Assembly (NCBI RefSeq): GCF_900142515.1
Contig: NZ_FRBC01000013.1
Span: forward strand, 24,457-88,456
From: Pseudoselenomonas ruminantium
Lineage (GTDB): Bacteria; Bacillota; Negativicutes; Selenomonadales; Selenomonadaceae
Length of the DNA stretch: 64,000 nt
Direction of reading: 5' to 3'
Positions 8,772-17,854 of the stretch are shown here, piece after piece. Below the pieces are notes generated by a model. It did no database searches and was not told where the DNA came from. It saw only the letters and a list, made by a program, of their open reading frames with translations. The position numbers and the translations under genes are program-made. The first letter of the stretch is position 1. Every line of letters starts with the position of its first letter.

Positions 8772-10865
8772 TTATTTTTCAGCAAACCAAGCCTTTCTGG
8801 CCTGCCGCATTTGCGGCCATTGTGTCCCCCAATTATCTATCATCCGCGTTTCCCTGCGTAAAATATCGCGAAAATACCGCTCTAAGGTCTCTTGCTGAAT
8901 GGTTTCCCCTGTATCCCGACGGCATATTGAGATTTTCATATCCGCCAGATCCACGCGACCATCTTCATCCGTGATTTCCCGCGACTCTGCCCGGCATTCA
9001 TATTCGGAAGTACGTATACAGATCATATACGGACTGCGGGGAAATATTGACATGCTGACTACATATTCGCGCTCTTTTCCTCCCAAAACTGCGGGCAAGT
9101 TGCCATCAATACCATCACAGGAAAAATCCAGGCACTTCCCCAAGGAAGAATAGATATCCAGAGCACTGGTAAGTTCATACACTGCCCCCACAGACGGTAC
9201 ACCATGCCCACGCATCATAAAAGCAGCCCCAGTCTGATGCTCGCTTAGGATATAATTTTTTTCATCATATATGGGAACGCCATGATCAGAATATACCGAA
9301 ACCAGGAATTCATCATCATTGTAATTTTCCTCAAGGAAAGCAAAGAGTGTTTCCAACGCCCTGTCGCAATCTTTGATGCCCTGACTATTCCAATGATGAT
9401 ATATAGGGCGGCTGGGCAGATATACACTTGTTCTGGGCTTTTCCTCCTTCATGGAACGCTCTGCCAGCGCAAATGCGGTTTGAGTTGTAAGCGGTAATTG
9501 GAATTTATGTGCGCCCCAAGGGTGTGTATCCGCAGCATGCAAGAAAATGAATTGGTCTGTACCGCTAAAAGCCTCTATATGATGAATCGTTCTCTCCACA
9601 CCCTGATAGACACGATTATCGTAAGCATTGACAATCAACCGGTCATAGCCGCGCATGGTGCCATTATAAACACCCGTACCATCCCCCATGATATTCACAC
9701 AATAATAGCCCAGCTCGTGCATACGCTCCGAAATACTCAAATATTCTCTATTCAATGAATGGGATGCCTTCGCATTGAATATCTGGGAATGATATGGATA
9801 AAGCCCTGTTTCTATTGTAGCCAATGAAGGGAACGTATATTCAGATACAGAATAATGATTGTTGAATATTACCCCTTTGCTGAAAAAGCGCAGGATATTC
9901 GGCACAAGTTCAAAATCCTTCTCCTGTACCGCCCGCCAGCAAAAACCATCCAGCAAAATGTTCAGAACCACTTTGCATCTTCGGGCATCATGCTTCAAAA
10001 ATACTGGTGCCGTGCAAAGCAGGCGATTTTCCGACACCAATGTCGTTGCATCCTCAAGCGCAAAAAAGCTGACCGCCCACTTGCCAAGATAATCCAGTGT
10101 ACTCTCATTCTTGTTATAAAATTCCACGCGCTGATGTTCCCTGCTGCCCACCAATCCTATCAAAGCCTGTTCTCCGTTCAAATAAACTTCATGCTGTTTT
10201 CCACAATCCGCAACTTTTACCAGATCATAAACAAAATCTGCACCGCTGATCATGGCCATATCCGGCACATCTTTGATAAACTCCAGTAAACGCCCTTTAT
10301 TATCCAGCATTTCCTGTTCCACATAAGCACCTGCGAATAAACGATACTTATCGTCTGGAATCTCCTGCGGCAGAAATTCACCGGCAAAGATTGACTCTTG
10401 CGCTTCAATCCCTTTTTCTGTCATACGCATACGCGATGTAGCTACCGGGGCATAATTGCCGACTCCCATTGCCAATGAAAAAATATCCAAGGCTTTCTCC
10501 AGTCTGTATCTTGGTATGTCAAACAGCACAGGTTCTTTATAAAACTTATCCGCACACCCTGCATAAAATAACGCTTCTTCCCACTTCCCCAATCCATAGC
10601 AGACATCACGTAATATCTGCCATAATCTCCAATTTATCTTCCGTTTGGCATAGGCCTTGTACGCATACTCATAAGCAACAGCATGATTTTTATAATGCAG
10701 TGCATATTGGGCATAAAAAATATTGCCTTCTGTTTCATTCTCCGGCAGAAGCTGCCAAAACTCAATCAAGGTCTGCAGATAGTCATCGGTAAACTCGTTT
10801 CTGGCAGCATAGGACAACAATCTATGGAACAGTACCTTATTCTTTTCTCTTATTTCCCGTTCCAT
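8772..10865 (-). CDS. Cytosolic alkaline-phosphatase-superfamily protein, paralogue 2; candidate AEP transferase
   Basis: A protein of 697 residues, clearly a tandem paralogue of the gene at 6641-8740. The N-terminal helices share the ETEGNIFYA and KAYAKRKINW segments. The catalytic set is complete: D306 (NILLDGF), T344 (SEYTFPS), D446/H448 (HAADTHPW), D527/H528 (YSDHG) and H543 (SEHQ). There is no export signal and no transmembrane segment. GGGAGGGG precedes the ATG. The gene follows the PEP mutase gene by 21 bases and is followed by paralogue 1 within 31 bases. The middle region differs most between the paralogues, which would fit different acceptors for the same donor. The function is inferred from context only. 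Confidence 0.78.
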   Translation of the reverse strand: MEREIREKNKVLFHRLLSYAARNEFTDDYLQTLIEFWQLLPENETEGNIFYAQYALHYKNHAVAYEYAYKAYAKRKINWRLWQILRDVCYGLGKWEEALFYAGCADKFYKEPVLFDIPRYRLEKALDIFSLAMGVGNYAPVATSRMRMTEKGIEAQESIFAGEFLPQEIPDDKYRLFAGAYVEQEMLDNKGRLLEFIKDVPDMAMISGADFVYDLVKVADCGKQHEVYLNGEQALIGLVGSREHQRVEFYNKNESTLDYLGKWAVSFFALEDATTLVSENRLLCTAPVFLKHDARRCKVVLNILLDGFCWRAVQEKDFELVPNILRFFSKGVIFNNHYSVSEYTFPSLATIETGLYPYHSQIFNAKASHSLNREYLSISERMHELGYYCVNIMGDGTGVYNGTMRGYDRLIVNAYDNRVYQGVERTIHHIEAFSGTDQFIFLHAADTHPWGAHKFQLPLTTQTAFALAERSMKEEKPRTSVYLPSRPIYHHWNSQGIKDCDRALETLFAFLEENYNDDEFLVSVYSDHGVPIYDEKNYILSEHQTGAAFMMRGHGVPSVGAVYELTSALDIYSSLGKCLDFSCDGIDGNLPAVLGGKEREYVVSMSIFPRSPYMICIRTSEYECRAESREITDEDGRVDLADMKISICRRDTGETIQQETLERYFRDILRRETRMIDNWGTQWPQMRQARKAWFAEK

Positions 10866-10886
10866 AAATCGACCCCTCCCTTTGGC

Positions 10887-12182
10887 TTATAAAGTATCAA
10901 TCAAGGAAATAATGTTCCTGATTGGCATGAGATGCTGATCAGCCTCATAAGCCCGATGATGTGTCAGAATGCTTTTGGCGGTTGCTTCCATAGCCGGAAA
11001 AGCACTTCGCGTCAACTGATTCGCATAAATGACCACGTTTACCCCATGTCCGGCAAGTTCAGCCTCTGTTACCTGATTATAGGAAGTTGGCACCGCCACC
11101 AAAGGAACACGTTCAAAATCCAACCGGAATCTGTCACAAAAAGCAAAAACCTCGGCTGGATCCTGCTTACGAGAATGGATCATGATAGCATCTGCTCCGG
11201 CCTCAACATAGGCCTGCGCTCTTGCTATAGCATCTTCCATGCCCTTTTCCAGTATCAGGCTCTCTATACGGGCAATGATCATGAAATCATCTGTACGCTG
11301 CGCCTTCTTGCCCGCCCTCAATTTGGCACAGAAATGTTCCACCGAGTCCTGTTTTTGCTCAACCTCCGTACCAAAAAGAGAATTCTTTTTTAGACCAGTC
11401 TTGTCCTCCACGATAATAGCCGATACCCCCATGCGCTCCAAAGTGCGGACATTATAGACAAAATGTTCGATAAGGCCACCGGTATCCGCATCCAGAATAA
11501 TCGGCTTCGTGGTGACATCCAGGACATCATCAATGGTTCGAATACGCGAAGACATATCTACCAGCTCTATATCCGGCTTGCCCTTGGCGGTAGAATCGCA
11601 CAGACTGGAAATCCACATCGCATCGAACTGATCCAGACCACCATCATGCTCCACTACGGTTTTTTCTGCAATAAGCCCTGTCAGTCCGCTATGTACTTCA
11701 ATGGTTTTGACAATGGGAACAATCCCCAACAACTTCTTCAATCTCCCCCGGCGGAATTCTGGCATAGCCAGCTTATCCCGCATACGGTCATCGATTTTCT
11801 TGATTTCATCATTATAAGTATAGGGGACTTCAATAAGCTTGCCGCCATATTTTGCCAGATTGATTGCCACATTGGCACGGATAGCAGATTCCGGCCCCCC
11901 CTGCCAATTATCTCCATGAATAACATAATCCGGCTGCAATTCCGTCAGAATATTATCATACATGATGTCCTCTTGCACTACGACCCGGGAAATCTCCGGA
12001 ACCGCTTCGAGCATCGCTATCCTTTGCTCGATACTGACCGTAGGGAAGCGGTTATAACGCACCATCTCCCGGTCACATAGGACACCGGCAATAACATCAC
12101 CGTATTCCGCTGCTTTTTTTATGAGATTGTAATGTCCTTCATGGATGACATCTGTACAAAAGCAAGCATATACTGTGCTCAT
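10887..12182 (-). CDS. aepX: Bifunctional cytidylyltransferase / phosphoenolpyruvate mutase
   Basis: PEP mutase converts PEP to phosphonopyruvate and so makes the C-P bond that starts almost all phosphonate pathways. Residues about 150-431 form the mutase. The diagnostic motif EDKTGLKKNS is at 259-268, and LDADTGG has the metal-site aspartates D231 and D233. Residues 1-135 are a separate nucleotidyltransferase domain of the glycerol-3-phosphate/ethanolamine-phosphate cytidylyltransferase type: the HEGH motif at 14-17, and YVIHGDNWQGG. The same fusion is known in Fom1 of fosfomycin producers, where the N-terminal domain cytidylylates 2-hydroxyethylphosphonate. The domain may therefore activate a phosphonate here too, in addition to the separate PntC. 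The start has AGGAGGGG upstream. The gene is flanked by two alkaline-phosphatase-superfamily paralogues. Confidence 0.93.
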   Translation of the reverse strand: MSTVYACFCTDVIHEGHYNLIKKAAEYGDVIAGVLCDREMVRYNRFPTVSIEQRIAMLEAVPEISRVVVQEDIMYDNILTELQPDYVIHGDNWQGGPESAIRANVAINLAKYGGKLIEVPYTYNDEIKKIDDRMRDKLAMPEFRRGRLKKLLGIVPIVKTIEVHSGLTGLIAEKTVVEHDGGLDQFDAMWISSLCDSTAKGKPDIELVDMSSRIRTIDDVLDVTTKPIILDADTGGLIEHFVYNVRTLERMGVSAIIVEDKTGLKKNSLFGTEVEQKQDSVEHFCAKLRAGKKAQRTDDFMIIARIESLILEKGMEDAIARAQAYVEAGADAIMIHSRKQDPAEVFAFCDRFRLDFERVPLVAVPTSYNQVTEAELAGHGVNVVIYANQLTRSAFPAMEATAKSILTHHRAYEADQHLMPIRNIISLIDTL

Positions 12183-12194
12183 TAAGCACCCCTC

Positions 12195-14234
12195 CTAGTC
12201 AAACAACACAAACGATTTTATCTGGTTCCACGCCTCTGACAGAAATCGCTCTCTTATCCCCTGGTCAAATATTTCCTGACCATCCGTGCGCCGATAAATA
12301 TGGACATAATAATCCCGCATATCTACCAGACCTTCCAGCTGGGTAAGCGCTGCACTTTCCAAGCGGAATTCATACTCTCTATCCCGCAGGCACAACTTGA
12401 AGGTCTGCCCCGGATAAATAGACATACTCACAGCATACTTGCGTCCCGGACCGCCGAAAGCCACCGGCAGACAGCCATCAATTTCATAAGGCAGCGAAAA
12501 TCCTAAAACCTCAGCTAATACAGGATAAAAATCCACCACACTGGTAAGTTCCTCCACCAGCCCTGCTGATGGGATTCCCGCGCCTCTCAGCATCATAGCT
12601 GCTCCACTCTGATTTTCACTTAAAAGATATGGCTCATCATCATAAATGGAAACACCATGATCAGAATACAGGCTGACTACGTATTCATCTTTGCGATAAT
12701 GCGCTTCGATATATTCAAACAACTGCCCCAAAACCCGATCCATATGTCTTATATCATATTGATTGCTGCTCATATTCAATACGCTTTTTTTCTTAAAGAC
12801 CGAATTGCTATACTCCTCCAAGATCCTGTCTTTCCATGAAAGCCTGGTCTGGCTTGGCGCAGCTATTTGAATATACGAATTGAAGGGATGGGCATCGGAT
12901 ATATGCATATAGAGGTAGTTATCCGTTTCACCAAAGGCATCCAAGTGTTCCATACAGCGATTCACCGCCTCATAGCAAGGATTGGTGAAATTATGTATGA
13001 TATTTCTGTCAAAGCCTCTCAGCACACCATTATATATTCCGGCAGCATCACTCATCACATTGACACAATAATACCCCAAGGCTTTCATCTGTTCCGATAT
13101 AACTGGCATTTTCTTGGACAGTTGGGTCTGTACCAGATCATGAAAGACCTGCGTATGATAGGTATAACATCCTGTTTCGATAGTAGGCAAGGATGGATAT
13201 GTATGCTCAGCCACTGAAAAATTATTGTCAAAGATGATTCCTTTTGAAAAAAAGCGCATGATATTGGGTACATCCTTGTATCCTTGTTTTTTCAAGACCT
13301 GCCAGGCAAGACCATCCGCCAAAATGTTCAACACCAACTTTTTCCGTTTTTTGCTATGCCGTAATAAAACAGGCTCCGCAACTTGAAAAGGTGCAGAAGA
13401 GCGAATCATTGTGCTGCCCTTCTCCAGACGATAATACGAAAATTCCCAGCGTCCACAGCTTATCTGACGTTTTGTATCCGCATCGCAAAACTCGATAACC
13501 TGATTCCTCTCCTGCGGAGCTATGGGCAAAATGCAGTCATGTTCCGTCACATCTACCTTCATTTCTGTTCTGGTAATGCATTTCATGATTTCAAAAGGCA
13601 TATCACAATATATTTGCGGCGCATGATGCTGTCCATCCAGACAAACGGCCATATCACTGCGCATATTGATCCACCCATAGGGATTGTACACGCCACAATA
13701 ATCCTGATAATCCCCATCATCATCATAACGCAGATATTGGCCTGCTACATTGCCATAATCCCCCTTCAGCCGCCCTTCCTCAAAATAATATTTTTTGCTG
13801 AAGGGGGCCTGGCCAGGATTGACCATGGCCTGACCAATGGCCCGCATAAGTTTCTCATCATCCAGCGGAATGACAAACTCAGACTTATTTTTTTTATGTG
13901 CCCAGAGCAACGCCTCATAATAATACTTACCGGCAAGATTCCCTTTTTTCTCCTGAACCATGCCCATCAATTCCCAATATCGGAAGTCAATGGCCCGGAA
14001 GTCAATGGCCTCCTGTATCTCCTTTTCTGCCAGATCATACTGCTCTCTGGCATAATACATCCTTGCCTTCAGATAAGATAACAAGGATTTGTCAGCCGCC
14101 AGCTGCTGCAAAGCAGTCAGACCCTGCATAAAATCATGGTCATAAAGCTCTGCCTCTGCCAGTTCCAACAATACACCATACAATTCTCGGGCCGTTCTCT
14201 GTTCCTGAACCGATTGTTTCCAGCACTCATCCAT
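12195..14234 (-). CDS. Cytosolic alkaline-phosphatase-superfamily protein, paralogue 3 (divergent active site)
   Basis: The third and most divergent member of the set, 679 residues. N-terminal TPR-like helices (1-120) lead to a beta-rich region and a catalytic domain with D307 (NILADGLAW), nucleophile T345 (AEHTYPS), D447/H449 (HISDAHPF) and D525/H526 (YSDHG). Where the two paralogues have SEHQ, this protein has SENQ (N541), so one expected metal-ligand histidine is an asparagine. Activity may be changed or lost. A five-residue duplication (AIDFR twice, residues 76-85) comes from a perfect 15-base tandem repeat. The start overlaps the stop of the upstream TPR gene, which suggests translational coupling. 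It directly precedes the PEP mutase gene. No signal peptide or membrane segment is seen. Confidence 0.75.
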   Translation of the reverse strand: MDECWKQSVQEQRTARELYGVLLELAEAELYDHDFMQGLTALQQLAADKSLLSYLKARMYYAREQYDLAEKEIQEAIDFRAIDFRYWELMGMVQEKKGNLAGKYYYEALLWAHKKNKSEFVIPLDDEKLMRAIGQAMVNPGQAPFSKKYYFEEGRLKGDYGNVAGQYLRYDDDGDYQDYCGVYNPYGWINMRSDMAVCLDGQHHAPQIYCDMPFEIMKCITRTEMKVDVTEHDCILPIAPQERNQVIEFCDADTKRQISCGRWEFSYYRLEKGSTMIRSSAPFQVAEPVLLRHSKKRKKLVLNILADGLAWQVLKKQGYKDVPNIMRFFSKGIIFDNNFSVAEHTYPSLPTIETGCYTYHTQVFHDLVQTQLSKKMPVISEQMKALGYYCVNVMSDAAGIYNGVLRGFDRNIIHNFTNPCYEAVNRCMEHLDAFGETDNYLYMHISDAHPFNSYIQIAAPSQTRLSWKDRILEEYSNSVFKKKSVLNMSSNQYDIRHMDRVLGQLFEYIEAHYRKDEYVVSLYSDHGVSIYDDEPYLLSENQSGAAMMLRGAGIPSAGLVEELTSVVDFYPVLAEVLGFSLPYEIDGCLPVAFGGPGRKYAVSMSIYPGQTFKLCLRDREYEFRLESAALTQLEGLVDMRDYYVHIYRRTDGQEIFDQGIRERFLSEAWNQIKSFVLFD
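13981..14010. repeat. Perfect 15-base tandem duplication in paralogue 3
   Basis: The 15-base unit CGGAAGTCAATGGCC occurs twice in succession. The repeat keeps the reading frame and duplicates the residues AIDFR. The two other paralogues show nothing comparable, so this looks like a recent slippage or duplication event. Confidence 0.95.
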
Positions 14235-15213
14235 TGGCCTGCTGCTCCTTCAGTATATACAACAGTGCCAGATCTGCCTGTGGCAGTTTGGCGGCAAAAG
14301 CCTGTGCCCGGCTCAAATCTCCCATGGCTGCCTGAATCACCGCCATATTCCGCAGACTCTGCGCATCCTCTGCATCAATCTGCAGCGCAGCTTTAAGATA
14401 TTTTTCGGCACATTCATAGTCATCGGCAGCATATTGGCCCGCAGCAAACTGATTCAGGATGCGTATCTTATCCCGCAGGGAACACTGCTGCGCTCTAACT
14501 TCAGCAATCTGTTGTTCTGCCTGAGCTGTTATTTCGGTCGCCTCTGCTGCCTTATCCTGTGTCTCCTCTGTTGCAGCTTCAGTTTTTGCAGGCTCTGTAC
14601 AGCTACCATCTACCTGCGCAGCCTTCAGTTTTGCCTTTAACCGCTGCAATGCAGACAAAGCATCCTGCCCCTTCATCTTATTGTCTGCACCAGCAGCTTG
14701 TACCGGGATATTTTCTGCCGCCGGCATTACCTGCAGGAAATCTGCCAACGCAGGATAAGCCTGTCGTATTTTTTCGCCCTCACGGCGCACACAGTATTCC
14801 GTGCTATCCATGATCTGATCCTTTTGTTCCTGACTCATAGCTGCACGATAATTCTTTACCAGAAAATCATACAGTGCCAACCCTTCATCATGACGATCCT
14901 GAATAAAGCACAACCTTGCCAGCAAAATACGGGCATCCACATGATGGTTATCATAGCTCAACGTATTATTGATCCACTGAGCTGCCCGTTCATAGTCTCC
15001 CAACATAAAATAGCTGTAAGCGCCCTTATATAACAGATCTGGCTTGATATAACCTGCCTGTATCAGTTCTGCCAATATTTCCAATACCTTGGAATAATCT
15101 TCATGCACGAAGCATTCTTCCAGTTCAGCTACCTTAGGTTGGCACTGTTGCAAATTACGCTCTGCAGCATTCTTCTGTGCCTGTCGTTTCATTTTCTTGC
15201 TAGCTTTCCCCAT
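14227..15213 (-). CDS. TPR-repeat protein of unknown function
   Basis: A hydrophilic cytosolic protein of 328 residues. A basic N-terminus (MGKASKKMKRQAQKNAAERN) is followed by TPR pairs at about 30-140 (LLYKGAYSYFMLGDYERAAQWI). A low-complexity Ala/Glu/Thr/Gln linker runs from about 165 to 240, and two further TPRs end the protein (DDYECAEKYLKAALQIDAEDA). There is no catalytic domain. AGGAGG precedes the start. The stop overlaps the start of alkaline-phosphatase paralogue 3. It may be a scaffold that holds glycosylation enzymes together or presents flagellin to them. This is a guess from context, since TPRs also occur in most of its neighbours. Confidence 0.7.
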   Translation of the reverse strand: MGKASKKMKRQAQKNAAERNLQQCQPKVAELEECFVHEDYSKVLEILAELIQAGYIKPDLLYKGAYSYFMLGDYERAAQWINNTLSYDNHHVDARILLARLCFIQDRHDEGLALYDFLVKNYRAAMSQEQKDQIMDSTEYCVRREGEKIRQAYPALADFLQVMPAAENIPVQAAGADNKMKGQDALSALQRLKAKLKAAQVDGSCTEPAKTEAATEETQDKAAEATEITAQAEQQIAEVRAQQCSLRDKIRILNQFAAGQYAADDYECAEKYLKAALQIDAEDAQSLRNMAVIQAAMGDLSRAQAFAAKLPQADLALLYILKEQQANG

Positions 15214-15260
15214 CGCAATTGCCTCCTTTTATTCCCAATATATAAAGTATTCGCTAAATA

Positions 15261-16493
15261 CTAAATTTTACCTGCCCGCATATCTCGACTAAATTTCGTG
15301 AGTTCTGCCGCTTCCAGCAACCGTTCCGCTCTATGCCGCCAGGTATGCCTGTTTATCGTCCTGCCATAGGCGCTGCAGACTATGCCTTCCCGATAGCCAT
15401 CATCTGACAGTAAATGCGGTATTACCTGCAACTGTTCTCCTATATCCTGCCAGCCAAACATGAAGATGTCCCGGTTCTGAACAAATTCCTCGGCTAAATA
15501 TGCAGAGTATTCACTTACCACCACAGCTCCATTAAGCATTGCGGTAAACACTCTGTCATGGGCCCCATCATTGAAAACTGCCTCATCATTCACGACCACT
15601 TTCGCCTCAGCCATAACCTGCAGCATACCTTCATAAGCGATTGCCCCATGCAGCTTGGCCCCATGCGGTAGATCTGCCACCTCCCAACCATCGCCAAAAA
15701 TATCCAAGGCAATCCCATTCCGCAAAAGCTCCGCAACCAATTTTCGACGCCGCCAGCCCTTGATATAGCAAAGAATAGCTGGAAAATAATAGGCAGCTGC
15801 CTGAAAATAATTGTCTTCTGCCATCCCTCTGGCAGCAAGCACCTTATCGGCAGCCGCAACCACACTCAAAGGTTCATTCTGTAGTAGATACACGATATCT
15901 TCCAACATATTCAACATATAATGTGACGGCAGGACACCAAACTTCTCCCATTCAGGCCCTTGCCGTATATCACCAAAAGCGCCGGCACTGAATACGACTT
16001 CATAGGACGATTGCTTCTTTCTTTCCAGTAATTCCTCTAACGAAAGGCCGCTGACAGTTCCCCCTAAAGGCATGAACATCTTATATTTATCAACAGATAG
16101 ATCCATCCGAGAAAAATATTCCTTATCCGTGCGATCCAAATAAGTGACGATATGATATCTGGCTGCATCAGCATACCCATTGCAATATGGATTAAAGGGT
16201 TCATCAAGCAAGATTGATATATGCGGCACATCCAAATCGGCATATACGTCCACTATCTGGTCATCGCTATACTTTATATGCATTCCCATAGCATTTACGC
16301 CAATGCTTAAATCAATGATCTGATTCTCCCGCAATAAAGAAAGCGCTGCCCTTATTTCCTCTGGTTCTGCCGTATTGCAGGTTATGACATTGTGTCCCAT
16401 ATCTGCAATCCCCGCCGCCAGACTCTGCATATTGGGATATATAGCCGGATGCATGTCTTTATTTCCCAGCCAAACCAATATATTCACGTTCAT
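15261..16493 (-). CDS. Glycosyltransferase, GT-B fold with CgeB-like C-terminal domain
   Basis: A protein of 410 residues. The N-terminal half opens MNVNILVWLGNKDMHPAIY and contains VPHISILLDEPFNPY, as in the DUF3880/CgeB-type group. The C-terminal half (about 260-390) has the Glyco_trans_1_2 signature: LDIFGDGW, then MLQVMAEAKVVVNDEAVFNDGAHDRVFTAM (split here by the hinge) and NGAVVVSEYSAYLAEEF. Such proteins are common in flagellin- and spore-glycan clusters. The frame also has a GTG one codon upstream (16496). The ATG is given although its ribosome site (GGCTGGTG) is weak. The start lies ten bases after the stop of the upstream transferase gene. Donor sugar unknown. Confidence 0.8.
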   Translation of the reverse strand: MNVNILVWLGNKDMHPAIYPNMQSLAAGIADMGHNVITCNTAEPEEIRAALSLLRENQIIDLSIGVNAMGMHIKYSDDQIVDVYADLDVPHISILLDEPFNPYCNGYADAARYHIVTYLDRTDKEYFSRMDLSVDKYKMFMPLGGTVSGLSLEELLERKKQSSYEVVFSAGAFGDIRQGPEWEKFGVLPSHYMLNMLEDIVYLLQNEPLSVVAAADKVLAARGMAEDNYFQAAAYYFPAILCYIKGWRRRKLVAELLRNGIALDIFGDGWEVADLPHGAKLHGAIAYEGMLQVMAEAKVVVNDEAVFNDGAHDRVFTAMLNGAVVVSEYSAYLAEEFVQNRDIFMFGWQDIGEQLQVIPHLLSDDGYREGIVCSAYGRTINRHTWRHRAERLLEAAELTKFSRDMRAGKI

Positions 16494-16502
16494 CACCAGC
16501 CA

Positions 16503-17837
16503 CTATACTAAAAATACATCTTCGTTCCTTACTTCCGGCAACTGCTGCAACAACAGCTTGGTACTATTGCCATTATCTTTTACATAAATTTTATGTATGC
16601 GTCCTTCCATATATAGAAAATTAGCATCTGCACAGGTCAAAATCTCTATCTTATCCCGGTCTGGAATCAGCAAGTACCTTCTTCCTTTTTCCGTAAAAAT
16701 CAGGCTTGAGGAAAATCCTGTCTGAGCCAACCTGTCATCAATGATAAATTGCAGCTTATAGGAATCTTCCATATCCAGCAAAGCGCTAACTATATCCAAC
16801 CCATAACCTCTCTCGTCGTTCAGTACCGCACTGTACTGCAAGCAGGTCATGTTTTCCATCTCAAAAGCCGCCAATAATTCTTTACGGAAATTTTCCTTTT
16901 CTAATTTTATATGCTTTCGATAATCAGCCTGCCGCTTGTAAGCTGTCAAAAAATCTGCCAGAATTTCATCTATTTTCTCCAGTATACCCTTAAAATCATC
17001 ATCATGTATCTTGAAATCATCGGGAATATCGATATCGACATCATTTGCCGCAGCCCCTTTCCGTCCGGTTATGACCACACACCCAGACAAAGCCGCCTCC
17101 CGGGGAATCCTGTCCTTGCCGGGATGATGGCCGAAATCAATATATACTTTGGCCACTAGCAACAGCTCACGAACCTGCTGCGGCGTCATATTCTGAATCG
17201 GTTTCCAGTTTATATCCGGCCGCTGTGCCATGATTTTCATGGTAGTTTCCATGCCTTTCTTCGGATTAAAAACCACCATATCTTTTTTACTTATCAGATT
17301 CACATTACCAAGCAAAAATTTATTCTCCAAATAATCCCCTACCATAAGGATATCCTTTTCCTGTACACCGTTGCAGCGAATGAACTGCCTCGCATATTCA
17401 GACTGACACCAGTGCATGATATGTTCATCATCATCGAAATAAAAAAATCTTGGCAAGGGTTTAGTGGTAATCCGGGAAAGATCTAAACGATTCAGGATTT
17501 CCTGCACTCTGAAAATGTAGTTATCTACACTAAGCCACCAAATTATTTTTCGAATCTTACTGTTGGATAATGACGTAAAGGGAAAGGCTTCAAAAAAAAT
17601 CAAAATACTTTTTTCATCATCAGGAATCGGTATAGTTGTCCAATCCAAATGGTATTTTTTATATTCCTCGGCAACTGGACTGACCTGATTCGTTCCTGAC
17701 TGCGATAAATAAACCATTTTCGCCTGGATTCCCATAGAAGTCAACTGCGATGCTAACTGATGAAGCAATGTTGGCCCTCCCGTGAATATATTAGCAGGGC
17801 ATAAAATGTACACTGTAGTATCGGAAAATACTTTCAT
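16503..17837 (-). CDS. Putative GT-B glycosyltransferase
   Basis: A protein of 444 residues. The start at 17837 has TGGAGGTG seven bases upstream; the frame continues upstream to 17873. The N-terminus MKVFSDTTVYILCPANIFTG, followed by GPTLLHQLASQL, resembles the first Rossmann half of retaining GT-B enzymes. The second half has VVFNPKKGMETTMKIMAQRPD, then VKVYIDFGHHPGKDRIPREAALSGCVVITG. This matches the donor-binding region where an E-A-x-x-x-G pattern is expected. About 80 C-terminal residues are strand-rich and unassigned. It is 17 bases after the first GT41 gene and ten bases before the CgeB-like gene, clearly within one operon. Substrate unknown. Confidence 0.72.
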   Translation of the reverse strand: MKVFSDTTVYILCPANIFTGGPTLLHQLASQLTSMGIQAKMVYLSQSGTNQVSPVAEEYKKYHLDWTTIPIPDDEKSILIFFEAFPFTSLSNSKIRKIIWWLSVDNYIFRVQEILNRLDLSRITTKPLPRFFYFDDDEHIMHWCQSEYARQFIRCNGVQEKDILMVGDYLENKFLLGNVNLISKKDMVVFNPKKGMETTMKIMAQRPDINWKPIQNMTPQQVRELLLVAKVYIDFGHHPGKDRIPREAALSGCVVITGRKGAAANDVDIDIPDDFKIHDDDFKGILEKIDEILADFLTAYKRQADYRKHIKLEKENFRKELLAAFEMENMTCLQYSAVLNDERGYGLDIVSALLDMEDSYKLQFIIDDRLAQTGFSSSLIFTEKGRRYLLIPDRDKIEILTCADANFLYMEGRIHKIYVKDNGNSTKLLLQQLPEVRNEDVFLV

Positions 17838-17854
17838 TGAAACACCTCCATAGG

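Noticed and set aside
6641..14234. Annotation of the three AlkP-type proteins as lipoteichoic acid synthase, EptA or sulfatase
   Set aside because: They have no membrane helices or signal peptides, no sulfatase C/S-x-P-x-R maturation motif, and carry TPR-like N-termini. Only the fold is shared.
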